Below are positions 14,409 through 22,570 of a stretch of DNA of 26,696 nt, piece by piece. Position numbers and translations under genes: made by a program. The stretch lies in contig CAZIGG010000034.1 of assembly GCA_964538575.1 (NCBI GenBank), forward strand, positions 1 to 26,696, written 5' to 3'. Within the stretch, counting starts at the first letter, position 1. The number at the start of each line of letters is the position of its first letter. Origin of the DNA: UBA2336 sp964538575 (lineage in GTDB: Bacteria; Bacteroidota; Bacteroidia; Cytophagales; Cyclobacteriaceae). The notes beneath the pieces were generated by a model. It was given only the letters and a program-made list of their open reading frames with translations. It was not told the origin of the DNA and did not search any database.

Positions 14409-14573
14409 ATGGGCGTTACAAGATTAAAAAGAAAGAATCGCAAGGATAAGTCAAAGTCGGCTGTAAGACGCCAGTCGTTGAAAATCCAGAATTTCCAGCC
14501 GGTTGTTAAGTCGGTTGATATGGAAGCAATCAAAGAAGAATTCAAAGCAAAGGCCGGCAAGAAAAAGGCTTAA
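14409..14573 (+). CDS. Small basic conserved protein (54 aa)
   Basis: The 54-residue product is very basic, starting GVTRLKRKNRKDKSKSAVRRQS and ending EFKAKAGKKKA. Its size, charge and lone placement with a strong promoter-like region and a strong terminator suggest a highly expressed, nucleic-acid- or ribosome-associated protein, but I do not recognise a named ribosomal protein or domain and assign no function. The start at 14409 is preferred over an upstream ATG at 14352, because the 14352 frame would place the promoter-like element inside the gene and add unrelated sequence. Confidence 0.65.
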   Translation: MGVTRLKRKNRKDKSKSAVRRQSLKIQNFQPVVKSVDMEAIKEEFKAKAGKKKA

Positions 14574-14600
14574 TTGCTTAAACAATATTTACTTATTTTG

Positions 14601-14630
14601 AACCCTGACGCGAAACCGTCAGGGTTTTTT
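14601..14630 (+). terminator. Strong rho-independent terminator
   Basis: AACCCTGACG (14601-14610) pairs perfectly with CGTCAGGGTT (14617-14626) around CGAAAC, followed by a T run (to 14630). It lies 27 bp after the small basic protein gene. Confidence 0.88.
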
Positions 14631-14632
14631 AT

Positions 14633-14716
14633 TACCGGGCTTGTCCCGGTATCCCCTTGTAGAGAACTTAAAAAGGGGATTGCGGCATCCGCCCGGATGA
14701 ATCCATTCAGACGGGC
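14633..14716. repeat. Three tandem palindromes between the small basic gene and exoA
   Basis: TACCGGG/CCCGGTA (14633-14639 and 14645-14651), ATCCCCTT/AAGGGGAT (14651-14658 and 14673-14680) and a nested GCCCG-GA-TGAAT-CC-ATTCA-GA-CGGGC (14691-14716) follow one another with almost no spacing. This looks like a cluster of REP-type elements. It is immediately past a strong terminator and precedes the exoA start region. Confidence 0.55.
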
Positions 14717-14766
14717 AGGGTCGCGAATGTTTATGTATGAACTCTGTCGTTAAACAAGTAACTATA

Positions 14767-15698
14767 ATGGCTCAACTTCATTTTGTCTGCTGGAATGTGA
14801 ACGGTATCCGTTCGATGATTAAAAAGGATTTTCTGAAAGACCTGAAAAGCATGAATGCCGATGTGCTGTGCTTCCAGGAAACAAAAGCTTCCTCGGAGGA
14901 GGTAAAGGATATTCTCCAGTTGATTCCCGGTTACTATGGCTATGCGAACTCATCGAAAGCGCGCAAGGGTTATTCCGGTACGGCCATTCTTTCAAAAGAG
15001 GAACCGTTAAATGTTACCTACGACATGGGACTTGAGGATCACGATATGGAAGGCAGGGTGATCACGGCTGAATTCCTGACGTATTTTTTAGTGACAGTTT
15101 ATACACCCAATTCCGGAGAGGGATTAAAGCGGTTGGATTATCGTGAAACATGGGACGAAGCCTTTAAAGATCACGTGACTTCTCTCAAGCGCAGAAAGCC
15201 GGTAATTGTTTGCGGAGACTTGAATGTCGCGCACCAGGAAATTGATATTGCCCGCCCGAAAGAAAATTACAACGTTTCGGCAGGGTTTACCCAGCGCGAG
15301 ATCGATGGCTTTCAGCGGTTACTGGATGAAGGTTTTATTGACACATTCCGTCATTTTCATCCAGCCGAAGTGAAATACACCTATTGGACTAATTTCTTCA
15401 ATGCACGCGCGCGCAACGTGGGGTGGAGGATTGATTACTTCCTCGTTCCGCAAAACTTTGTTTCAAAAGTTAAGAAGGCTGAAATTTACAATGAGTATAT
15501 GGGCTCGGANNNNNNNNNNNNNNNNNNNNNNNNNNNNNNNNNNNNNNNNNNNNNNNNNNNNNNNNNNNNNNNNNNNNNNNNNNNNNNNNNNNNNNNNNNN
15601 NNNNNNNNNACTTTGTTTCAAAAGTTAAGAAGGCTGAAATTTACAATGAGTATATGGGCTCGGATCATTGCCCGATTTCACTGACCTTAGAAATATAA
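14767..15698 (+). CDS. exoA: Exodeoxyribonuclease III, split by an assembly gap
   Basis: Exodeoxyribonuclease III/AP endonuclease (XthA/ExoA family) acts in base-excision repair: it cuts at abasic sites and removes nucleotides 3'-5'. Catalytic motifs are all seen: WNVNGIRS near the start, FQETKA with Glu38, VYTPNSGEG, CGDLNVAH, GWRIDYF and, after merging the gap, GSDHCP. The start at 14767 (MAQLHFVCWN) fits the family; an in-frame ATG at 14737 adds ten unrelated residues. The 100-N gap 15510-15609 is flanked by the same 55 bp, and removing one copy with the N run gives 258 residues ending ISLTLEI, stop at 15696-15698. Reading straight through the N run gives a false C terminus. The stop lies within the higBA operator palindrome. 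Confidence 0.93.
15455..15664. other. Scaffold gap with duplicated contig ends (second instance)
   Basis: Exactly 100 N (15510-15609) lie between identical 55-bp segments 15455-15509 and 15610-15664, both beginning ACTTTGTTTCAAAAGTTAAG. Merging them restores the exoA catalytic GSDHCP motif and normal C terminus. Same size as the other gap, so the same assembly cause. Confidence 0.95.
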
Positions 15699-15733
15699 AA
15701 GTTGACATTTTGTCAACTTTTATATTATCTTTG
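15692..15733 (+). promoter_or_regulatory. higBA promoter with large operator palindrome
   Basis: Perfect 16-bp arms AATATAAAAGTTGACA (15692-15707) and its complement (15711-15726) surround TTT. The -33 TTG (15702-15704) is inside the left arm, and the -7 box TATCTTTG (15726-15733, exact TAnnTTTG) starts at the last base of the right arm, with a 21-nt spacing. The palindrome therefore covers the whole promoter, as expected for autorepression by HigA alone or HigBA. It also includes the exoA stop codon and may end exoA transcripts. The transcription start is expected only a few bases before the higB ATG at 15742. Confidence 0.75.
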
Positions 15734-15741
15734 CCGTTACC

Positions 15742-16035
15742 ATGAGAGTAATTGCCAAAAAGACGTTAAGGGATTATTGGGAAACTCACGCTAATTGCCG
15801 GAAAGAATTAGAGGAATGGTATGGAATAGCCAGTAAAGCTGAGTGGCTTTCACCACATGATATTAAGCGAACTTTCCCCAAGGCAAGTATTGTGGCTAAT
15901 AACCGGGTGGTATTCAACATTGTGGGTGGAAATTTCAGGCTTGTTGTGAAATTTGCTTACAAGATGAGGATTGGTTATGTAAGATTTATCGGAACGCATA
16001 AGGAGTATGATAAAATCGATGTTGAAAAAATTTGA
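15742..16035 (+). CDS. higB: HigB-family type II toxin (mRNA interferase)
   Basis: A 97-residue protein matching the HigB_toxin family (RelE-like fold), which cuts mRNA, usually at the ribosome. Recognisable pattern: RVIAKKTLRDYWETHANC, LEEWYGIASKAEWLSPHDIK, NNRVVFNIVGGNFRLVVKF and YVRFIGTHKEYDKIDVEKI, where GTHKEYDKI is the family end signature. It is the first gene of the pair, 3 bp before higA, the toxin-first order usual for hig loci. The ATG lies only 8 bp after the -7 box, so the mRNA is likely leaderless or nearly so. The region is richer in A/T than its neighbours, which fits acquisition by transfer. Confidence 0.88.
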   Translation: MRVIAKKTLRDYWETHANCRKELEEWYGIASKAEWLSPHDIKRTFPKASIVANNRVVFNIVGGNFRLVVKFAYKMRIGYVRFIGTHKEYDKIDVEKI

Positions 16036-16038
16036 AAT

Positions 16039-16416
16039 ATGAAGACAAAAGAAATTAGAGTAATTCGTTCTGCCAAGCGGTATAGCGAGTATTTAAATGA
16101 AATTGATAAATTAATGGACAACGATCCTTCACCGAATTCCAGTGAAGGGCAGTTACTTGAAACATTTGTAATCCTGGTGGAGGACTATGAAAAAAAGAAG
16201 GGTTGGGAGATTCCTGTACCTGAAAATCCAATTGATGTCATTAAAATCAGGATGGATGATCTCGGATTAAAACAATCTGACTTGGCAAAAGCAGTCGGTG
16301 ATAAAACGGTAGTATCAAGGATATTGAACGGTTCAAGGAAACTTACATATTCCATGGTAACACCTTTGAGTAAACTGCTCAGAGTTCCTCCGGAATTATT
16401 GCTGGAACGCAATTAA
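16039..16416 (+). CDS. higA: HigA-family antitoxin (XRE-type DNA-binding)
   Basis: A 125-residue antitoxin. The N-terminal part (SAKRYSEYLNEIDKLMDND...EGQLLETFVILVEDYEKKKG) is the HigA dimerisation/toxin-binding region; the C-terminal part is a Cro/CI helix-turn-helix (about residues 68-120, MDDLGLKQSDLAKAVGDKT, VVSRILNGSRKLT). It neutralises HigB and should bind the palindrome at 15692-15726 to repress the operon. It follows higB by 3 bp. Its stop codon overlaps the convergent murA stop (TTAA) by 4 bp, leaving no room for a terminator between the genes. Confidence 0.9.
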   Translation: MKTKEIRVIRSAKRYSEYLNEIDKLMDNDPSPNSSEGQLLETFVILVEDYEKKKGWEIPVPENPIDVIKIRMDDLGLKQSDLAKAVGDKTVVSRILNGSRKLTYSMVTPLSKLLRVPPELLLERN

Positions 16417-17720
16417 TCAACCCGCTGAATATCTGCACCCAGCGCCCTCAATCGCGCATCAATATTCTGATATCCGCGGTCAATCTGATCGATACTCGAA
16501 ATCTCACTTGTGCCAGGGGCAGATAAGGCAGCAATCAGCAATGCAACTCCGGCCCGAATATCAGGCGAAGACATTTTAATTCCACGTAAAGCCTGTTTAC
16601 GGTCAAGGCCAATGACGATGGCGCGGTGCGGGTCGCAGAGGATAATTTGTGCCCCCATGTCAATCAGCTTGTCAACAAAGAACAGCCGGCTTTCAAACAT
16701 CTTTTGGTGAATGAGCACTGATCCTTTTGCCTGCGTGGCCACGACCAATACAATACTGATCAGATCAGGCGTGAAGCCTGGCCATGGTGAATCTGCAATG
16801 GTAAGGATTGAGCCATCAATGAACGATTCAATTTCGTATTTCTCCTGGGCGGGGATGTGAATATCATCTCCACGGAACTCCATTTTAATTCCAAGCCGTT
16901 TAAAGATGTCCGGAATGATGCCCAGCATATCGATGCGGCAATTTTTGATGGTGATTTCAGACTGCGTCATGGCCGCGAGGCCGATGAAGCTTCCGATCTC
17001 GATCATGTCGGGAAGAAGTGTATGTTCTGTTCCGCCAAGCTTTTCAACACCTTCAATGGTAAGAAGGTTAGATCCTACACCGGTGATCTTCGCACCCATG
17101 CGGTTCAGCATGCTGCAAAGCTGTTGTAAGTAGGGTTCACATGCTGCGTTGTAAATGGTTGTTTTACCTTTCGCAAGCACAGCGGCCATCACAATGTTAG
17201 CCGTTCCGGTAACGGAGGCTTCATCGAGCAGCATGTAGGCGCCTTCAAGCCTGGACGCATCAATTTCAAAATACTGGTTGTTGGAATCGAAGTTGAATTT
17301 CGCACCCAGCTTTTGAAAGCCAATGAAGTGCGTGTCTAATCTTCTCCGCCCGATTTTATCGCCCCCGGGTTTGGGCAGGCTTGCTTTTCCAAAACGCGCT
17401 AATATCGGACCGAGCAGCATCACCGAACCGCGCAGCGCAGCAGCTTTGGTGCGGTATGCTTCACTTTCTAAAAATTTTGTATTAACAGACGATGCTGTAA
17501 AGCGATATGAATCTTTACCGAACTTTTCAACCTTTGCACCTAAATCACCCACCAGCTCGATCAGCTTGTTTACATCGCGGATATCAGGGATATTATGAAC
17601 GGTTACCGGCTGATCGGTTAACAATACCGCGCTCACGATCTGCAGCGCTTCATTCTTTGCACCCTGCGGGATGATCTCGCCTTTTAACTTAATGCCGCCC
17701 TTGATTTTGAAAATGCTCAT
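16413..17720 (-). CDS. murA: UDP-N-acetylglucosamine 1-carboxyvinyltransferase (MurA) with Asp at the catalytic Cys position
   Basis: MurA transfers enolpyruvate from PEP to UDP-GlcNAc, the first committed step of peptidoglycan synthesis, in the cytoplasm. The 435-residue protein begins SIFKIKGGIKLKGEI (start at 17720; a longer frame to 17786 reads through intergenic repeats and is rejected). Landmarks are GAKNEALQI, RGSVMLLGPILARFG, PGGDKIGRRRLD, TLLPDMIEIGSFI and DSPWPGFTPDL. In the active loop the usual PGGC is PGGD: Asp121 (codon 17358-17360) replaces the catalytic Cys that fosfomycin alkylates. This natural change is known from mycobacteria and chlamydiae, and confers fosfomycin insensitivity while keeping activity. 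The gene follows DUF4290 and pcrA on the minus strand. Confidence 0.95.
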   Translation of the reverse strand: MSIFKIKGGIKLKGEIIPQGAKNEALQIVSAVLLTDQPVTVHNIPDIRDVNKLIELVGDLGAKVEKFGKDSYRFTASSVNTKFLESEAYRTKAAALRGSVMLLGPILARFGKASLPKPGGDKIGRRRLDTHFIGFQKLGAKFNFDSNNQYFEIDASRLEGAYMLLDEASVTGTANIVMAAVLAKGKTTIYNAACEPYLQQLCSMLNRMGAKITGVGSNLLTIEGVEKLGGTEHTLLPDMIEIGSFIGLAAMTQSEITIKNCRIDMLGIIPDIFKRLGIKMEFRGDDIHIPAQEKYEIESFIDGSILTIADSPWPGFTPDLISIVLVVATQAKGSVLIHQKMFESRLFFVDKLIDMGAQIILCDPHRAIVIGLDRKQALRGIKMSSPDIRAGVALLIAALSAPGTSEISSIDQIDRGYQNIDARLRALGADIQRVD

Positions 17721-17740
17721 TAAACTCTCGTTAAAACAAA

Positions 17741-17801
17741 ATTGACAGTTGACAAAGCGCAATTGACAACATTTGCCAACTGTCAACTGCCTACTGTCAA
17801 C
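17741..17801. repeat. Cluster of TTGACA/TGTCAA repeats upstream of murA
   Basis: In the 89-bp spacer between DUF4290 and murA, TTGACAGTTGACAA and AATTGACAACA are followed by inverse units CCAACTGTCAACTG and CTACTGTCAACTT. Several stems can form, e.g. ACAGTTGACA with TGTCAACTGT-like arms. The unit resembles the TGTCAAC repeats seen in intergenic regions of Bacteroidota. It may affect murA expression within the operon. Confidence 0.5.
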
Positions 17802-17809
17802 TTATTTAA

Positions 17810-18535
17810 TTATTGATCTCTTCTTCTGTTGTTGTTATTCCGATTCTTGTTCTTGAACCTGTTTTTATTGTTGCGATGTCCGCCCCCATTGCGGTGCTGA
17901 CCCTGGCCGCGTTCGCGATCTGCGCTTTGTTCCAGCCCAGGCTTGCGTTTCTCGCCTTTATAAAGCTGCTCAAATAAGTTGTCTTCGCGGACTTTGCTCA
18001 GATCAAGCGAAAGCTTGCCTTGCGACATGGTGCGGATATCATTCACGATAACGGAATCATCGAGGGTCTCTTTATTCCAGTTGCCGTAAAAAGTCTTCAT
18101 CAGCTTGCCGAGATAGATCACTGCATCGTTGCGCTCCTGCTCGTTTTCAAGCTTCACTGCTTCCTTGATCAGGCGCTCAATATTCTTACCGTAGTGTTTG
18201 AAACGAATATTGCTTTGCGGATAGCCGATGTGTTTTGGTTTTTTGAATAATGTCTCGCGATCCGGAACCGGGAAGGGGCTATTCAAATCCAGGTTGAAAT
18301 CTGCAATTACATATAAATCATCCCACATGCGCTGCGGGTTCTCAGGTGTTGCTTCTTTAACGCTGGGCGTCAGTTGCTTCATCAGTTCGATGAGCGTGAA
18401 CGCAAGTTCCGTACGTTTTTCCTTGTCCGGAATGCTGCGAATGTACTCAACCAGTTTCTGAACATTGCGGCCGTATTCTTTTAAGATAATATCAGGCCGC
18501 GAGGTGTTGTATTCTCCAATCATTTGATCTGCCAT
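17810..18535 (-). CDS. DUF4290 domain protein
   Basis: A 241-residue protein of the Bacteroidota-specific DUF4290 family, whose function is unknown: LKEYGRNVQKLVEYIRSIPD, RMWDDLYVIADFNLDLNSPFP, YPQSNIRFKHYGKNIERLIKEA and DAVIYLGKLMKTFYGNWNK. The domain occupies about residues 5-185 and looks helical and cytoplasmic. The last 40 residues are a low-complexity Arg/Asn/Gly tail (e.g. HRNNKNRFKNKNRNNNNRRR) of the kind found in RNA-binding proteins; RNA binding is inference. It lies between pcrA (28 bp) and murA (89 bp) on the same strand, an order common in this phylum. Confidence 0.85.
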   Translation of the reverse strand: MADQMIGEYNTSRPDIILKEYGRNVQKLVEYIRSIPDKEKRTELAFTLIELMKQLTPSVKEATPENPQRMWDDLYVIADFNLDLNSPFPVPDRETLFKKPKHIGYPQSNIRFKHYGKNIERLIKEAVKLENEQERNDAVIYLGKLMKTFYGNWNKETLDDSVIVNDIRTMSQGKLSLDLSKVREDNLFEQLYKGEKRKPGLEQSADRERGQGQHRNGGGHRNNKNRFKNKNRNNNNRRRDQ

Positions 18536-18563
18536 GTGTGTAGGGCGAGGCTGTAAAGCGCCT

Positions 18564-20819
<2,256 letters not shown>

Positions 20820-20892
20820 ACGACCCCGCAAGGTAACTGATCCTTTTTATCCTTCATAAAATATTTCCAACTGCACTTTATTGATCAGAATG

Positions 20893-20923
20893 TTGCATCC
20901 TTGCTTTTGCAAAAGTATTTTTG
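20893..20923 (+). promoter_or_regulatory. Promoter with palindromic spacer for the TcmP-like gene
   Basis: TTG (20893-20895) and TATTTTTG (20916-20923, exact TAnnTTTG) are 20 nt apart. The spacer contains a perfect 12-bp palindrome CTTTTGCAAAAG (20904-20915) that would be covered by RNA polymerase, so it could be a repressor site. The implied transcript starts about 10 nt before the TTG start codon at 20940. Confidence 0.5.
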
Positions 20924-20939
20924 TTAAACCTGTTCACAC

Positions 20940-21791
20940 TTGAGCCTTACAACTTCGCCCGCATTTTTTGATTCTTTTCAGGATGATGGTTTTGTTACAA
21001 CGGCTGCGGAACCCTGGTTTAAAGTAAAGATTCAACTCATCCAGCAATATTTCGAATCTTTTATCACCAATGTCTCCGGGAAAGTGAACGACATCATATT
21101 TGTCGATCTGTATTCCGGCTCAGGGTTATACTCCATCGGTCACCAAAAGCAACTCTTTTCTTCGGCTGCGCTGGCTTCGCTTCAGTACGATCTTCCGGTT
21201 TCGAAGTGGATTTTTTGTGAGCAATCTTCCGAAAATGCCAAGGCGCTCAAGATCAGGGTCAATAAATATTTCCGCGGCAAAAACGTGGTGATCTTCGAAT
21301 CAAAGCCTGAACAACTGATCGACAAGTTTCGTTCCTACGTTCCGCAATCCAAAGGCGCATATAAAGTGGCCGTGTTTTGCCTGGTTGATCCGTTCTCGAT
21401 TGACATTCCGTTCACAACGATCGATAAACTCAACGACCTGGGCTTCAGCTTTTTGATTCCCTATACGTTTAGCCTGACCGGCCGGCTGGATTACAGCTTC
21501 TATATTAAAGAGCAGCGCGAGCGTCTCAATAAATACTTGGGCGGATTCAGGGATATTGAAAAGCTTGAGGACGTGAAGAGTAATGGTGAATTTTATAAAA
21601 AGCTGGTGAAGATCCAGCAGAACAATATGTTGATGCTCGGGCTTAACACTACACTTTCGGTACACAAACTTAGCTCCGGACTGATGGAAATGCCTTTCTA
21701 TCACATAGGTTTTTATTCGAAGCAGCTTTCTGCAAAAGCTGTATCAGGCGATATTCAAAAGCAGGAGAGTATACAATTTCAGTTATTTTAG
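20940..21791 (+). CDS. tcmP: Three-Cys-motif partner protein (TcmP)-like
   Basis: A 283-residue protein with the TcmP layout: an N-terminal helix with EPWFKVKIQLIQQYFESF, then a Rossmann-like core with IIFVDLYSGSGLYSI (55-66, where the family has IDxFAGpG), a second acidic strand FCEQSSENAKALK, and VDPFSIDIPFTTIDKL (149-164) for the family DPFG motif. Such motifs suggest a nucleotide- or SAM-related fold, but biochemical function is unknown. Start is TTG at 20940: an in-frame stop lies at 20925-20927 and there is no ATG in the first 200 codons. The usual radical-SAM-like three-Cys partner (DUF5131 type) is not adjacent; instead a Cys-rich DUF3109 gene follows 53 bp later. Divergent from pcrA. 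Confidence 0.6.
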   Translation: MSLTTSPAFFDSFQDDGFVTTAAEPWFKVKIQLIQQYFESFITNVSGKVNDIIFVDLYSGSGLYSIGHQKQLFSSAALASLQYDLPVSKWIFCEQSSENAKALKIRVNKYFRGKNVVIFESKPEQLIDKFRSYVPQSKGAYKVAVFCLVDPFSIDIPFTTIDKLNDLGFSFLIPYTFSLTGRLDYSFYIKEQRERLNKYLGGFRDIEKLEDVKSNGEFYKKLVKIQQNNMLMLGLNTTLSVHKLSSGLMEMPFYHIGFYSKQLSAKAVSGDIQKQESIQFQLF

Positions 21792-21844
21792 CGTTGCGGA
21801 ACAAACGTAACGCGAAGGATGTTAAGGCCTTACATTAAGAAACA

Positions 21845-22435
21845 ATGCTGCAAATAGGAGAGATACTGATTTCGGACGATGTGATTGAAAAGGAATTCGT
21901 CTGCAATCTCGATAAGTGCAAAGGCGCGTGCTGCGTGGAGGGCGACTATGGCGCTCCGCTGGACGAAGATGAGCTTGAAATTCTGAAGGAGATCTATCCG
22001 GAGGTAAAACCTTATTTATCCGAAGCCGGAATCAAAGCAATCGAAAAGCAAGGAACGCATGTGCTGGACGAAGATGGAGACCTGTCAACGCCAACCATTA
22101 AGGGGAGAGAATGCGCGTATGCAATTTATGACGACAAGAAAGTTTTAAAATGCGGAATCGAGCAAGCATACCTTGACGGAAAGATCGGCTGGAAGAAACC
22201 AATCTCCTGTCATTTATACCCGATCCGCATCACGAAAAAGAAACATTTCGAAGCGCTGAATTATCATAAGTGGAGCATCTGCTCACCGGCCTGCGCATTG
22301 GGCCAGGAATTGAAAGTTCCGGTTTATAAGTTTTTGAAAGATCCGTTGATCCGTAAATACGGAGAAGCCTGGTACAAGGAGCTGGAGGAGGTAATTGAGG
22401 CGTACGAAAAGGAACGGAATAATCATTCCAAATAA
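21845..22435 (+). CDS. DUF3109 family Cys-rich protein
   Basis: A 196-residue protein of the DUF3109 family, characterised by many conserved Cys. Nine Cys are seen: 20, 25, 29 and 30 in VCNLDKCKGACCVEGD, then C90 (GREC), C103 (LKCGIEQAY), C122 (ISCHLYPIR), and C146/C150 (SICSPAC). The arrangement suggests an iron-sulfur or zinc site, as in the related YkgJ-type zinc/iron-chelating proteins, but function is unknown. Cytoplasmic by absence of a signal peptide. It follows the TcmP-like gene by 53 bp on the same strand and may be co-transcribed; a hairpin with T run at 22453-22507 ends the unit. Confidence 0.85.
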   Translation: MLQIGEILISDDVIEKEFVCNLDKCKGACCVEGDYGAPLDEDELEILKEIYPEVKPYLSEAGIKAIEKQGTHVLDEDGDLSTPTIKGRECAYAIYDDKKVLKCGIEQAYLDGKIGWKKPISCHLYPIRITKKKHFEALNYHKWSICSPACALGQELKVPVYKFLKDPLIRKYGEAWYKELEEVIEAYEKERNNHSK

Positions 22436-22452
22436 TCAATATTCATAATTGT

Positions 22453-22507
22453 GTAGAGACGCAAACCTGCCTGCCGGTAGGTTGGATTTTGCGTCTCTAC
22501 TTTTAAT
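22453..22507. repeat. Composite palindromic repeat acting as terminator
   Basis: Outer 13-bp arms GTAGAGACGCAAA (22453-22465) and TTTGCGTCTCTAC (22488-22500) enclose an inner stem AACCTGCC/GGTAGGTT. Both the outer GTAGAGACGC unit and the inner CCTGCCTGCCGGTAGG unit resemble scattered Bacteroidota repeats. A T-rich run (TTTTAAT) follows, so the element can end transcription of the DUF3109 gene 17 bp upstream. Confidence 0.7.
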
Positions 22508-22570
22508 AAGCGCAACATTTTTTATTTTTTAAAATACCCGTAGCTTGATGCCATCTAGACATTATTCTAC

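Noticed and set aside
14737..14766. Upstream ATG for exoA
   Set aside because: It adds ten residues unlike the family; MAQLHFVCWN at 14767 is the normal start.
15610..15684. Alternative exoA C terminus ending at 15684
   Set aside because: It results from a frame change over the N run. The frame giving GSDHCP and ending at 15698 matches the family.
17721..17786. N-terminal extension of MurA
   Set aside because: The added residues are translated from the TTGACA/TGTCAA repeat cluster and are not MurA-like.
21300..21704. Minus-strand 134-codon frame opposite the TcmP-like gene
   Set aside because: No recognisable domain; the plus-strand frame has family motifs, promoter and consistent length.
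21790..21832. Weak hairpin and TAAGGCCTTA palindrome between tcmP and DUF3109
   Set aside because: Short, with wobble pairs and no T run; not enough to call a terminator or operator.
22453..22500. Possible CRISPR repeat
   Set aside because: A single palindrome, without regularly spaced copies; fits a terminator/REP-like element.
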